From JACDAS01 sp046262415 (GTDB taxonomy: Bacteria; Actinomycetota; Thermoleophilia; Gaiellales; Gaiellaceae), in contig JBHEMU010000137.1 of assembly GCA_046262415.1 (NCBI GenBank), positions 1-31,866 of the forward strand: a stretch of 31,866 nt of DNA. The letters run 5' to 3'. The notes beneath the pieces are model-generated. The model saw only the letters and a list, made by a program, of their open reading frames with translations. It was not told where the DNA came from and searched no databases. Positions 1 to 9,130 of this stretch are shown here, in pieces. The position numbers and the translations under genes are program-made. Position 1 is the first letter of the stretch. Each line of letters begins with the position of its first letter.

Positions 1-953
1 CCGAGCCGGCGACCGATCTCGTCGAGCGAGACGGGTTCGCCGTCGCCGTCGAGGCCATACCGGAGGCTGAGCACGGCGCGATCGCGTTCGGAGAGCTCCG
101 CGAGCGCGCGGTGAAGCGTCTCCTGGCGCAGACTGATCTGAACCTCCTCCTCGACCGGGACCTCCTCGCCCGGCACGATCTTGCCCAACGACGCGCTGTC
201 GGTGTCGCCGAGGGGACGATCAAGACTCGTGACTGCGCGCGCGGCTTGCCGCACCTCGCGCACGTGCTTGGTCGACAGCTTGGCCGCCTTCGCGATCTCG
301 GCGTCGGTCGGCGGCCGCTCGAGCTTGGCCATCAGCTCCCGCTCGGCTCGAGCGATCTTCTGCTCGCGCTCGACGATGTGAACCGGAATCCGAATCGTTC
401 GCGACTTGTTCGCCACCCCGCGCTGGACCGCCTGGCGGATCCACCACGTCGCGTAGGTCGAGAACTTGAAGCCCTTGCGGTGGTCGTACTTCTCCACCGC
501 CCGGATCAGACCGATGATGCCCTCCTGGATCAGGTCGAGCAGCGAGAGGCCGTGGCCCTGGTAGCGCTTCGCGATCGAGACGACGAGCCGGAGGTTCGAG
601 TTGATCATCCGGTCTTTCGCCGCCTTGTCGCCGCGCTCGATCCGCTTGGCCAGCTCGACCTCCTCGGCGGCGGTGAGCAGCGGGTAGCGGCCCGCCTCGT
701 TCAGGAACAACTGCAGCGCGTCCGTCGTGGACGCGGCCAGGTCGCCGTTCACGTACGTGGCGTCCGTCGCCTCGACGTGTCCGCAGTCGTCGCTGAGCTC
801 GATCCCCCGCTCGGCGACCTGCTCGTAGAGCCCGGCCACCTGCTCCTCGTCGAGCTCCAGCTCCTGCACGAGCTCGCTGACCGCGGACAGGTTCAGGCAG
901 CCCTCCTGCTCGCCCTGCTCGAGCAGCGCCGCGAGCTTCATGTCGACGTCCAT
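1..953 (-). CDS. rpoD: RNA polymerase sigma factor, RpoD/SigA family (3' end cut by window)
   Basis: Directs core RNA polymerase to promoters. I translated it by hand; it has no stop inside the window, and 317 complete codons are visible. Residues 1-58 resemble sigma region 1.1, about 78-110 are region 1.2 (ALQLFLNEAGRYPLL), and 118-200 are region 2 with the signatures NLRLVVSIAKRY, LDLIQEG, FSTYATWWIRQAV and RTIRIPVH. Region 3 covers about 200-275. Region 4.1 (RDRAVLSLRYGL) follows, and the sequence ends inside the region 4.2 helix-turn-helix at DEIGRRL. The ATG at 953 is preceded by a GGGGGA ribosome site about 10 nt upstream; an in-frame ATG at 941 is the alternative. It lies 29 nt downstream of the Rieske gene on the same strand and may share its transcript. 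Family identity is certain. Whether it is the principal sigma or one of several RpoD-like paralogues cannot be told from this piece. Confidence 0.95.
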   Translation of the reverse strand, partial: MDVDMKLAALLEQGEQEGCLNLSAVSELVQELELDEEQVAGLYEQVAERGIELSDDCGHVEATDATYVNGDLAASTTDALQLFLNEAGRYPLLTAAEEVELAKRIERGDKAAKDRMINSNLRLVVSIAKRYQGHGLSLLDLIQEGIIGLIRAVEKYDHRKGFKFSTYATWWIRQAVQRGVANKSRTIRIPVHIVEREQKIARAERELMAKLERPPTDAEIAKAAKLSTKHVREVRQAARAVTSLDRPLGDTDSASLGKIVPGEEVPVEEEVQISLRQETLHRALAELSERDRAVLSLRYGLDGDGEPVSLDEIGRRL

Positions 954-982
954 GCTCGGCCTATCCCCCGCCTTGACGAACG

Positions 983-2008
983 CTAACCCGCCAGCGCCTC
1001 GGAGACCCGCTGCTGGAATCCGGCGATCAGCCGCTCGCTGACGGGCAGCAGCCGTCCGTGCTCGACGAGGCCCGAGGCGACCCCGAGCTGGACCGACTCG
1101 ACGAGCGCCCGGTCCTCGCGCCCGATCTCCTCGTCGAGGGCGATCAGCTCCGCGGCGGCCGCATCCTCCACCTCCTCGCCGAAGAAGTAGTCGAGGAAGC
1201 CGACGCACCGCCCGGCGCCGTCGGGCCGCAGCGGCCCGACCGAGACGTTGGTGAAGCCCGGAAAGACGTTCAGCCTGAACGCGGGCCAAAGCAGGTGGAA
1301 CTGACATTCGCCGGCGCCGTTCCGGGCGGCCCCGAACTGGCTCCAGAGGCCAGGGCGCGCCTCCAGGGCGTACGCGTCGGCGCCGACGTCGACGAGCGCG
1401 CTGAAGCCGCGGTGCGCGACGGGGCAGTGGTAGCACTCGAGGTAGTTCTCCGTCGCCACCTTCCAGTTCGCGGCGAGGGCGTAGTGCGCCCGCTCCCGGA
1501 AGCGCACCGCGTCGACGTCGAGCCCGTGCTCCTCGGCGAGCCGCGGGAGCTCGCCGAGCGCCGACTCGAGCGGCTCGGCCTCGATATCCGGGTTGACGAA
1601 CACGAAGGGGCCCCAGGTCCCCACCTGAACGGGACGGAGCGCGACGTCGTCGAGGTCGAGGCCGGGCTCCCGCTCCGAGCGGGGCGCCCGGCGCAGCGAG
1701 CCGTCGAGCCCGTACGTCCAGGCGTGGTAGGGGCACTGGATCGTCTCGCGCCGGCCGGCCTCGGCGACGAGCAGCGAGCCGCGGTGACGGCAGACGTTGA
1801 GGAACGCTCGCAGCTCGCCCTCCTCGTCCCGGACGACGAGGACCGGTGTTTCGCCGGCCCAGCCGGGAAGACGGTCGCCCGAGTGCTCGACCTCTGCCGC
1901 ATGCCCGACGTAGTGCCAGGAGCGGCGGAAGATCCGCTCCTGCTCGGCACGGAGGATCTCGGGGTCGGAGTACCAGCTCCACGGGAGCGTCCGAGCACCG
2001 GCGGCCAC
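983..2008 (-). CDS. Rieske-type aromatic-ring-hydroxylating oxygenase, alpha subunit
   Basis: A 341-residue oxygenase large subunit that would use electrons from a separate reductase to hydroxylate or demethylate a small substrate. The Rieske [2Fe-2S] ligands are C73-x-H75 and C92-x2-H95 (CRHRG and CPYHAW). The catalytic domain shows NWKVATENYLECYHC, giving iron ligands H194 and H199, and a late acidic segment that should supply the third ligand. The length fits the single-component alpha-subunit family that includes choline, carnitine and phenylpropionate oxygenases. No reductase, ferredoxin or beta subunit is nearby, so the substrate and electron donor are unknown. The GTG start at 2008 lies 7 nt after a CATAGT -10 element on this strand, which suggests a leaderless mRNA. 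It is divergent from the glutamate dehydrogenase and may be co-transcribed with the sigma factor gene. Confidence 0.9.
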   Translation of the reverse strand: MAAGARTLPWSWYSDPEILRAEQERIFRRSWHYVGHAAEVEHSGDRLPGWAGETPVLVVRDEEGELRAFLNVCRHRGSLLVAEAGRRETIQCPYHAWTYGLDGSLRRAPRSEREPGLDLDDVALRPVQVGTWGPFVFVNPDIEAEPLESALGELPRLAEEHGLDVDAVRFRERAHYALAANWKVATENYLECYHCPVAHRGFSALVDVGADAYALEARPGLWSQFGAARNGAGECQFHLLWPAFRLNVFPGFTNVSVGPLRPDGAGRCVGFLDYFFGEEVEDAAAAELIALDEEIGREDRALVESVQLGVASGLVEHGRLLPVSERLIAGFQQRVSEALAG

Positions 2009-2015
2009 CGGTCGA

Positions 2016-2021
2016 ACTATG
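2016..2021 (-). promoter_or_regulatory. Predicted -10 element for the Rieske oxygenase gene
   Basis: CATAGT on the minus strand ends 7 nt before the GTG start at 2008, so transcription would begin at or next to the start codon. No convincing -35 is visible about 17 bp upstream. It matches the TANNNT-plus-6-to-8-nt spacing seen before several other genes in this window. Confidence 0.4.
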
Positions 2022-2068
2022 TCACCCGGGCGTCGGCGCTTGTCCCTTCGACGGAGGACGCCGCCTCG

Positions 2069-2074
2069 TATGCT
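2069..2074 (+). promoter_or_regulatory. Predicted -10 element for the glutamate dehydrogenase gene
   Basis: TATGCT is followed by 8 nt and an in-frame TTG at 2083, the spacing expected of a leaderless transcript. This is the main reason for preferring the TTG over the GTG at 2095, since neither candidate has a good ribosome-binding site. Confidence 0.4.
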
Positions 2075-2082
2075 GGATCTCC

Positions 2083-5000
2083 TTGAAGCCGGACGTGGCG
2101 AAGGAACGGCTGCTCGAGGAGGTGCTCGCGCGGGTTCGCGAGCAGGCGCCGGAGCGCGAGCAGCCGGACGTCGAGCGCTTCGTCGGTGACTACTACGCCC
2201 GCGTCGCGCCCGAGGATCTCCTCGAGCGGAGCGCGCACGACCTGGCGGGCGCCGCGCTCGCGCACTGGAGCCTGGCGCAGCAGCGAGGCCCGGGCGAGAC
2301 GAAGGTGCACGTCTACAACCCCCGCCTCGAGGAGCACGGCTGGCAGTCGTCGCACACGGTCGCCGACGTGATCACCGACGACATGCCCTTCCTCGTCGAC
2401 TCGGTGAGCATGGAGCTGACGCGTCGCGGCAGTGCGATCCACCTTCACGTCCACCCCGTCGTCCGCGTCGGCCGGGATTCGGCGGGGCACCTGACCGAGC
2501 TGCCGCCGCAGGACTCGGAGCGGGGCCGCGCGGAGGCGTTCCTCCATGTCGAGGTCGACCGCCAGACCGAGCCGCACCTGCTCGACGAGCTCCAGGCGGA
2601 CCTCCTCCGGGTCCTCGCGGACGTGCGCGCGGCCGTGACGGACTGGCCGGCGATGCGCGAGCGGGTCCGCGACATCGTCCGGGAGCTGGCCGAGCGGCCG
2701 CCGCCGGTCGAGCCGGCGGAGGCCGCGGAGTCGAGGGCGCTGCTCGAGTGGATCGCCGACGACCACTTCACCTTCCTCGGGTACCGCGAGTACGAGCTCG
2801 TGCACGAGGACGGGGAGGACGTGCTGCGGTCGGTCGGCGGATCCGGCCTCGGCATCCTCAGGGAGAAGGGCGGCCGTCCCGTCTCCCACAGCTTCGCGGA
2901 GCTGCCGCCCGAGGTGAGGCGCCTGGCGCGCGCCAAGAACGTCCTCAACCTGACCAGGGCGAACTCGCGCGCGACGGTTCATCGACCCTCGTACCTCGAC
3001 TACGTCGGCGTCAAGCGCTTCGACGAGCAGGGGCAGGTGGTCGCCGAGCGTCGCTTCCTCGGCCTCTACACGTCGAGTGCCGACAGCGCCAGCCCGCGGG
3101 AGATCCCGCTCGTGCGCCGCAAGGTCCAGGAGGTGCTCGACCGGGCAGGGTTCATCCCCGTCAGTCACGACCACAAGGCGCTCGTCGAGATCCTCGAGAC
3201 GTACCCCCGGGACGAGCTGTTCCAGATCCCGGTCGACGAGCTCTACGACATCGCGCTCGGCATCCTGCACCTGGGCGAGCGGCAGCGCGTCCGGCTCTTC
3301 GTGCGGCGCGACGTGTACGGACGGTTCCTCTCCTGCCTCGTCTTCGTTCCCCGCGAGCGCTACAACACGGACGCCCGGCGCCGGATCCAGCAGATTCTCG
3401 AGCAGGCGCTGGGCGGGGCGAGCGTCGATCACACGGCCCGGCTCTCCCAGTCGGTGCTCGCGCGCGTCCACTTCGTGATCGCCACGGCGCCCGGCTCCAA
3501 CCCCGAGTACGACGTTGCCGAGCTCGAGGCCCGCATCACGGAGGCGACCCGCTCCTGGACGGAGGAGCTCGGCTCCGCCCTCGTCGAGGAGTTCGGGGAG
3601 GGCCAGGGGATCGGCCTGCACGACCGGTTCGGCGAGGCGTTCCCCGGCGCGTACCGCGACGACTTCTCCGCCGGCTCGGCCGTGGAGGACGTCGGGCGGA
3701 TCGAACGGCTCGACCCGACCGACCTGTCGCTGAGCCTCTGGCGCCCGCTCGAGGCCTCACCCGGCCACGTCCGCTTCAAGCTGATCCGGTCGGGTGAGCC
3801 GATCCTGCTCTCCGACGTCCTGCCGCTGCTCGAGAACATGGGGGTGCTGGTCGTCGACGAGCGGCCCTACGAGGTTCGGCCCGGGGACGGTCCCCCCGTG
3901 TGGATCTACGACTTCGGCCTCGCCGCCGCGGACGGCGAGCTCGACGCCGAGCAGGTGCGGGAGATCTTCCAGGACGCATTCGCGCGCGTCTGGCACGGCG
4001 AGGTCGAGAACGACGGCTTCAACCGGCTCGTCCTGCGGGCCGGTCTGACCGCGCGCGAGATCACGATCCTCAGAGCGGTCAGCAAGTACCTCCGGCAGGC
4101 CGGCACCGCCTTCAGCCAGGACTACATGGAGGAGAGCCTGGCCGCGAATCCGGAGATCGCCCGGCTGCTCGTGGAGCTCTTCCACGCGCGGCTCGATCCA
4201 GGGCGGGCGGCGCGAGACGAGCAGGCCGACCGTCTCGTCGCGGAGCTCGAGCGCCTGCTCGACGCGGTGCAGAGCCTGGACGAGGATCGCATCCTGCGCG
4301 GCTTCCTGCACGTCCTGCGGGCGGCGGTGCGCACGAACTACTTCCAGCGCGGAGCCGAGGGACAGCCGAAGCCCTATCTCTCGTTCAAGCTCGATCCCGC
4401 CGCCCTGCCCGACCTGCCGGAGCCTCGACCCCTCTACGAGGTCTTCGTCTACTCGCCCCGCGTCGAGGGCATCCACCTGCGCGGCAGCAGGGTGGCGAGG
4501 GGCGGGATCCGCTGGTCCGACCGCCGCGAGGACTTCCGCACCGAGGTGCTCGGCCTGATGAAGGCGCAGACGGTGAAAAACGCGGTGATCGTGCCCGGCG
4601 GCGCGAAGGGCGGCTTCGTCGTCAAGCAGCCCCCGCTCGAGCGCGAGGCGCTCGCCGCCGAGGTGGTGGCCTGCTACCGCACCCTCATCCGCGGCCTCCT
4701 CGACCTCACCGACAACCTGGCCGGCGGCGAGGTGGCGCCCCCGCCCGACGTCGTCCGCCACGACGGCGACGACCCCTACCTCGTCGTCGCGGCGGACAAG
4801 GGGACGGCGACGTTCTCGGACATCGCCAACGCGCTGGCGCAGGACTACGGCTTCTGGCTCGGCGACGCGTTCGCCTCCGGGGGCTCGGCCGGCTTCGACC
4901 ACAAGCGCATGGGGATCACGGCCAGAGGCGCCTGGGAGTCCGTCACCCGGCATTTCCGGGGGCTCGGCGTCGACATCGGCACGACCGACTTCACCGTCGC

Positions 5001-6933
5001 CGGGATCGGGGACATGTCGGGCGACGTGTTCGGGAACGGGATGCTGCTCTCGCGACGGATCAAGCTCGTCGGCGCCCTCGACCACCGGCACGTCTTCCTC
5101 GATCCGGACCCCGATCCCGAGGCGAGCTTCGCCGAGCGCGCGCGGCTCTTCGAGCTGCCGCGTTCGTCCTGGGCGGACTACGACCCGGCGCTGATCTCGC
5201 CCGGCGGCGGCGTCTTCCCGCGCAGCGCCAAGTCGATCCCGCTCTCGCCGGAGGCGCGCGCCGCACTCGGAGTCGAGGCGGAGGCGATGACGCCGAACGA
5301 GATCGTCAGCGCCGTGCTGCGGGCGCCCGTCGACCTGCTCTGGAACGGAGGCATCGGCACCTTCGTCAAGGCGAGCGACGAGTCGCATCTCGAGGTCGGC
5401 GACCGTGCGAACGACGCCGTGCGCGTGAACGCGGGCGAGCTCCGCTGCCGCGTGGTCGGCGAGGGCGGCAACCTCGGCTTCACGCAGCGCGCGCGCATCG
5501 AGTACGCCCTCGCCGGCGGGCGGATCTTCATGGACGCGATCGACAACTCTGCCGGCGTCGACTGCTCCGACCACGAGGTGAACATCAAGATCCTGCTCGG
5601 CGCCGCCGTGGACGACGGCGTTCTGACGGGGGAGCAGCGAAACGCGCTGCTGGCGGAGATGGAGGACGAGGTCGCACGGCTGATCCTCCGCGACAACTAC
5701 GAGCAGGCGCAGGCGATCACCGGCTCCGTCGCCCAGGCGGCCTCGATGGCCGACGTCCACGCGCGCTACATCCGGACGCTCGAGCAGGCGGGCGTGCTCG
5801 ACCGCGAGCTCGAGTTCCTCCCCGCGGAGGAGACGATCGCCGACCGGAAGGCGGCGGGCACGGGCCTGACCGCCCCCGAGTTCGCGATCCTGCTCGCGTA
5901 CACGAAGATCTTCCTGTACGACGAGCTGCTCGCCTCGGACCTGCCGGAGGATCCCTACCTCGCCGCCGAGCTCGAGCACTACTTTCCGGGGCCGCTGCAC
6001 CGGCGCTTCGGCGACCGGATCCGGGAGCACAGGCTCCGTCGCGAGATCATGGCCTCCCGGGTCGCGAACGCGCTAGTCAACCGCGGCGGCACGACCTTCG
6101 CCTTCCGCCTCGGCGACGAGACCGGCGCCCCGGTGGCCGAGATCGCCCGCGCGTACGCGGCCGCCCGCGATATCTTCTCCCTCCCGGCGCTGTGGGCCGA
6201 GATCGAGGCGCTCGACGGGCAGGTCCCCGCCGGAGCGCAGCTCTCGATGCTGCTCAGGGCCCGCATCCTGCTCGAGCGCTCCACCCGTTGGCTGCTCCGC
6301 AACCGGCGGCGGCCGCTCGACGCCGGCGCCACCGTCGCGCACTTCCAGCCGGGGGCCACTGCGCTGGCCGAGGCGCTGCCGCGGTTCCTCGGCCCCTCCG
6401 AGCGGGCGCCGGTCGAGCGCGGCGCCGGCGAGCTGGTCTCGCAGGGCGTTCCCGCAGCGCTGGCCGGCCGGGTCGCGCAGCTCGAGGCGCTCTACCCGGC
6501 CCTCGACGTCGTCGAGCTCGCGGCCGCGCACCCGGGAGAGCTGGATTCGATCACCGGGCTCTACTTCGAGCTCGGCGCCCGGCTCGAGCTGCACTGGCTG
6601 CGAGAGCGGATCGCCGCGCTCCCACGGGACACCCGCTGGGAGACCCTGTCGCGTGCGGCACTGCGGGACGACCTGTATGCCCAGCAGGCGGCGCTCACCG
6701 CCGAGGTTCTCCGCAGCGGCGGGGACGCCCTCGACGACGCCCAGCGGCTCGAGGCGTGGCGCGAGGCGAACGCCGCGCCGCTGGAGCGCGCCGTGCAGGT
6801 GATCTCCGACGTCAAGTCCTCGGGGACGTTCGACCTCGCCACGCTCTCGGTCGCAGTCCGGGAGATCCGCAACCTGATCGAGGCGGGAACGGGCTCGCGA
6901 GGCCTGGCGGCTCCGGACGCCGCTCGCCGGTGA
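2083..6933 (+). CDS. gdh: NAD-dependent glutamate dehydrogenase, large (about 180 kDa) type
   Basis: Cytoplasmic enzyme that oxidatively deaminates glutamate to 2-oxoglutarate and ammonium with NAD, normally a catabolic reaction. The product is about 1616 residues, the size of the actinobacterial and proteobacterial large GDH family (Bac_GDH), with long regulatory arms around the catalytic core. N-terminal signatures include ITDDMPFLVDSV and WIADDHFTFLGYREYE. The core begins near residue 805 with GGIRWSDRREDFRTEV, followed by KNAVIVPGGAKGGF near 832 and GIGDMSGDVFGNGML near 975, which carry the substrate-binding and dinucleotide-binding residues. The start is uncertain: TTG 2083 fits a leaderless promoter, and GTG 2095 is also in frame. 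The stop overlaps the ATG of the cupin gene (TGATG), so the two are probably translationally coupled. The reading frame is intact throughout. Confidence 0.96.
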   Translation: MKPDVAKERLLEEVLARVREQAPEREQPDVERFVGDYYARVAPEDLLERSAHDLAGAALAHWSLAQQRGPGETKVHVYNPRLEEHGWQSSHTVADVITDDMPFLVDSVSMELTRRGSAIHLHVHPVVRVGRDSAGHLTELPPQDSERGRAEAFLHVEVDRQTEPHLLDELQADLLRVLADVRAAVTDWPAMRERVRDIVRELAERPPPVEPAEAAESRALLEWIADDHFTFLGYREYELVHEDGEDVLRSVGGSGLGILREKGGRPVSHSFAELPPEVRRLARAKNVLNLTRANSRATVHRPSYLDYVGVKRFDEQGQVVAERRFLGLYTSSADSASPREIPLVRRKVQEVLDRAGFIPVSHDHKALVEILETYPRDELFQIPVDELYDIALGILHLGERQRVRLFVRRDVYGRFLSCLVFVPRERYNTDARRRIQQILEQALGGASVDHTARLSQSVLARVHFVIATAPGSNPEYDVAELEARITEATRSWTEELGSALVEEFGEGQGIGLHDRFGEAFPGAYRDDFSAGSAVEDVGRIERLDPTDLSLSLWRPLEASPGHVRFKLIRSGEPILLSDVLPLLENMGVLVVDERPYEVRPGDGPPVWIYDFGLAAADGELDAEQVREIFQDAFARVWHGEVENDGFNRLVLRAGLTAREITILRAVSKYLRQAGTAFSQDYMEESLAANPEIARLLVELFHARLDPGRAARDEQADRLVAELERLLDAVQSLDEDRILRGFLHVLRAAVRTNYFQRGAEGQPKPYLSFKLDPAALPDLPEPRPLYEVFVYSPRVEGIHLRGSRVARGGIRWSDRREDFRTEVLGLMKAQTVKNAVIVPGGAKGGFVVKQPPLEREALAAEVVACYRTLIRGLLDLTDNLAGGEVAPPPDVVRHDGDDPYLVVAADKGTATFSDIANALAQDYGFWLGDAFASGGSAGFDHKRMGITARGAWESVTRHFRGLGVDIGTTDFTVAGIGDMSGDVFGNGMLLSRRIKLVGALDHRHVFLDPDPDPEASFAERARLFELPRSSWADYDPALISPGGGVFPRSAKSIPLSPEARAALGVEAEAMTPNEIVSAVLRAPVDLLWNGGIGTFVKASDESHLEVGDRANDAVRVNAGELRCRVVGEGGNLGFTQRARIEYALAGGRIFMDAIDNSAGVDCSDHEVNIKILLGAAVDDGVLTGEQRNALLAEMEDEVARLILRDNYEQAQAITGSVAQAASMADVHARYIRTLEQAGVLDRELEFLPAEETIADRKAAGTGLTAPEFAILLAYTKIFLYDELLASDLPEDPYLAAELEHYFPGPLHRRFGDRIREHRLRREIMASRVANALVNRGGTTFAFRLGDETGAPVAEIARAYAAARDIFSLPALWAEIEALDGQVPAGAQLSMLLRARILLERSTRWLLRNRRRPLDAGATVAHFQPGATALAEALPRFLGPSERAPVERGAGELVSQGVPAALAGRVAQLEALYPALDVVELAAAHPGELDSITGLYFELGARLELHWLRERIAALPRDTRWETLSRAALRDDLYAQQAALTAEVLRSGGDALDDAQRLEAWREANAAPLERAVQVISDVKSSGTFDLATLSVAVREIRNLIEAGTGSRGLAAPDAARR

Positions 6934-7292
6934 TGGAGATCCGCTCGCTGGCGCGCGCCGAGCCCTTCACGACCGCGGACGGGAGCACGATCCGCGAGCT
7001 GCTCGGGCTCCCGACCGCACCCGTGCGAAACCAGAGTCTCGCCGAGGCGACGCTCGAGCCCGGCCGCGCGACGGAGCGCCACTACCACGCCGAGACCGAG
7101 GAGCTCTACTACCTGCTCGAAGGATCGGGCGAGATCGAGGTCGACGGCGAGCGCGCGGCCGTCGTGCCAGGCGACGCGATCCTGATCCCGCCGGGCGCCC
7201 GGCATCAGATCCGCGCCGCGGCCGCCGGGCGCCTGCGCTTCCTCTGCTGCTGCGCGCCGCCCTACCGCCACGAGGACACCTACTTCGGCTGA
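6933..7292 (+). CDS. Small single-domain cupin protein
   Basis: A 119-residue protein with one cupin beta-barrel. Motif 1 is G44-x5-H50-x-H52-x3-E56, and the second motif PGDAILIPPGARHQI supplies H91, so a complete metal-binding site (two His, one Glu, one His) is present. A run of three cysteines (C105-C107) near the end is unusual. Cupins of this size may be dioxygenases, isomerases or ligand-binding regulators, and the sequence does not decide between them. Its ATG overlaps the stop of the glutamate dehydrogenase, so co-expression with glutamate catabolism is likely. The gene is preceded by no promoter of its own and followed by 34 nt leading to clpS. Confidence 0.85.
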   Translation: MEIRSLARAEPFTTADGSTIRELLGLPTAPVRNQSLAEATLEPGRATERHYHAETEELYYLLEGSGEIEVDGERAAVVPGDAILIPPGARHQIRAAAAGRLRFLCCCAPPYRHEDTYFG

Positions 7293-7314
7293 CGCCCGGC
7301 GGGGCTCCAAGCCG

Positions 7315-7320
7315 TACAGT
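7315..7320 (+). promoter_or_regulatory. Predicted -10 element for clpS
   Basis: TACAGT is followed by 6 nt and the GTG start at 7327, and no ribosome site is visible in the short spacer. This suggests a leaderless clpS transcript in addition to any read-through from the upstream genes. Confidence 0.42.
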
Positions 7321-7326
7321 GGACCG

Positions 7327-7620
7327 GTGCCCGCGACGACCCGGACACCCACGCGCACGCGCCCCGTCCGGCCCGGCGGCGGCGGACTCGGGGGCTCCAG
7401 CCGCGTGATCGTGCTGAACGACGACCACAACACGTTCGAGGGGGTGGCGATGGCGCTCGCGAGCGTGCTGCCCGGCGTCTCCTACGACCGCGGACTGCGG
7501 TTCGCGACCAGGATCCACGAGACCGGCCAGGCGATCGTCTGGTCCGGGCACCGAGAGCACGCCGAGCTCTACTGGACGCAGCTCCGGGAGCTGGGGCTGA
7601 CGATGGCCCCGCTCGAGTGA
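7327..7620 (+). CDS. clpS: ATP-dependent Clp protease adaptor ClpS
   Basis: A 97-residue adaptor that delivers N-degron substrates (proteins with bulky hydrophobic N-termini) to ClpAP or ClpCP. After a flexible, basic Gly/Pro/Thr-rich tail (residues 1-25), the ClpS fold begins at VIVLNDDHNTFEGV. N31-D32-D33 and H64 (in RIHETGQAIV) correspond to the residues that bind the substrate alpha-amino group in characterised ClpS proteins. The C-terminal segment (GLTMAPLE) resembles the usual family ending. The GTG start follows a -10 element by 6 nt. The stop overlaps the GTG start of the amine oxidase (GTGA). In many actinobacteria clpS is not linked to an amino-acid oxidase; here it sits between a cupin and a flavin oxidase in what looks like an amino-acid catabolic unit. 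Confidence 0.88.
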   Translation: MPATTRTPTRTRPVRPGGGGLGGSSRVIVLNDDHNTFEGVAMALASVLPGVSYDRGLRFATRIHETGQAIVWSGHREHAELYWTQLRELGLTMAPLE

Positions 7621-9095
7621 CCGGCGACCCGTTCGACCAGTCCGCAGCCGGCGAGCCGAGTCCGGCGCCGCTCGCGACGGCTCCCGTCCCGCAACGCGTG
7701 CTGGCGACCCCGGTCGAGGGCCTGGAGGGACGCTCGCCGGCCCGCAGGCGGGTGGTCGTGATCGGCGGCGGCCTCGCCGGGCTCGTCGCCGCCTTCGAGC
7801 TGGAGCGGCAGGGCCACGAGCCGGTCGTGCTCGAGGCGCAGAACCGCGTCGGAGGCCGCATCTACACCCTGCGGTCCTTCGCACCGGGCCTCTACGCCGA
7901 GGCGGGCGGCATGCGGATCCCGCGGGCGCACGACTTGACGCTCGAGTACTGCCGGATCTTCGGACTCGAGCTCCGGCCGTTCCTGATGGGCAACCCGCAG
8001 GGCCTCGTCCACGTGGGCGGCCAGCGGATGCGCGCCGCCGAGGCCGAGGCCGATCCCGACCGCCTCGGCTTCCCGATCGCCCCGCACGAGCGGGGCAAGT
8101 CGGCGACGCGGCTCTGGGAGGAGGCGATCGCCGACCTCCGCGAGCTGCTGCGCCGGGAGGGCACGGCGGGCTGGGAGGCGATCGTGGCCGAGTACGACCA
8201 GTACTCGCTCCAGGAGTTCCTCGAGCTGAAGGGCTGGTCGCCGGGCGCGATCGAGATGTACGGCGTGATGAACTTCGTCGAGTCCGACCTCCACAACTCC
8301 TGCGTCGAGGTGCTGCGCGAGGACCTCGGCGCTGCCTACGTCGACATGCAGGAGATCGTCGGCGGCATGGACGCGCTGCCGAACGCCTTCTACGGAGCGC
8401 TGCAGGACCGCGTGCGCTTCGGCGCCGAGGTGATCGCGATCGACCAGGACGCCGACTCGGTCAGCGTGCACTTCAAGACCGAGTCGGGCCGCTTCGCCGA
8501 GCACGGCGACTACGCCGTCTGCACCCTCCCCTTCTCCGTCCTGCGCACGATCGAGATCCTGCGGCCGTTCTCGCACGAGAAGGAGAAGGCGATCCGCCAG
8601 CTCAACTACGCCGCCTCGACCAAGGTGCTGTTCCAGGTGCGGAGGCGCCTCTGGGAGACCGAGGACGGCATCCTCGGAGGCGCCACCGCGACCGACCTCC
8701 CGATCAGGCGGATGAACTACCCCACGCCCGACCCGACCACCGCTCGCGGCATCCTGCTCGCGAGCTACACCTGGTCGCAGGACGCGCTGCGGTGGGGCTC
8801 GATGGATCCGGAGTCGCGGCTGGAGCAGGCGCTCGACGACGTGACGAGGATCCACCCCTGGATCCGGGAGGAGTACGAGGTCGGCGCCTCGCACGCGTGG
8901 TACTCGGACCGCTTCGCCGCCGGAGCGTTCGCGCTCTTCGACCCCGGGCAGCAGTCGCAGCTGCAGGCGGCGATCGAGGCGCCCGAGGGGAGGATCCACT
9001 TCGCGGGCGAGCACTGCTCGCTCCACCACGCGTGGATCCAGGGCTCGCTCGAGTCCGGCATCCGGGCGGCCCGCGAGATCCACCAAGCTGCCTGA
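7617..9095 (+). CDS. FAD-dependent amine oxidase, L-amino-acid-oxidase-like
   Basis: A 492-residue flavoprotein of the monoamine oxidase / L-amino acid oxidase superfamily, which oxidises an amine to an imine with release of H2O2. After a roughly 43-residue low-complexity N-terminal extension, the Rossmann FAD motif VVVIGGGLAGLVAAFEL (residues 46-62) leads to VVLEAQNRVGGR. The segment EAGGMRIP (95-102) resembles the substrate-arginine region of L-amino acid oxidases, and the C-terminal FAD motif is IHFAGEHCSLHHAWIQGS. There is no signal peptide. The GTG start overlaps the clpS stop. Linkage to glutamate dehydrogenase supports an amino acid substrate, but polyamines or other amines remain possible. 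Confidence 0.88.
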   Translation: MTGDPFDQSAAGEPSPAPLATAPVPQRVLATPVEGLEGRSPARRRVVVIGGGLAGLVAAFELERQGHEPVVLEAQNRVGGRIYTLRSFAPGLYAEAGGMRIPRAHDLTLEYCRIFGLELRPFLMGNPQGLVHVGGQRMRAAEAEADPDRLGFPIAPHERGKSATRLWEEAIADLRELLRREGTAGWEAIVAEYDQYSLQEFLELKGWSPGAIEMYGVMNFVESDLHNSCVEVLREDLGAAYVDMQEIVGGMDALPNAFYGALQDRVRFGAEVIAIDQDADSVSVHFKTESGRFAEHGDYAVCTLPFSVLRTIEILRPFSHEKEKAIRQLNYAASTKVLFQVRRRLWETEDGILGGATATDLPIRRMNYPTPDPTTARGILLASYTWSQDALRWGSMDPESRLEQALDDVTRIHPWIREEYEVGASHAWYSDRFAAGAFALFDPGQQSQLQAAIEAPEGRIHFAGEHCSLHHAWIQGSLESGIRAAREIHQAA

Positions 9096-9130
9096 TCGGT
9101 GATCCTCGCGTTCGGCGGAAGGGCGCGACG

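Noticed and set aside
111..986. 291-codon plus-strand frame opposite the sigma factor
   Set aside because: The minus strand encodes clear sigma regions 1.1 to 4 across the same span. The plus-strand product is a low-complexity Arg/Leu/Asp shadow.
3757..6030. 757-codon minus-strand frame inside the glutamate dehydrogenase
   Set aside because: Antisense shadow created by high GC and lack of stops. The plus-strand gene has all the family motifs.
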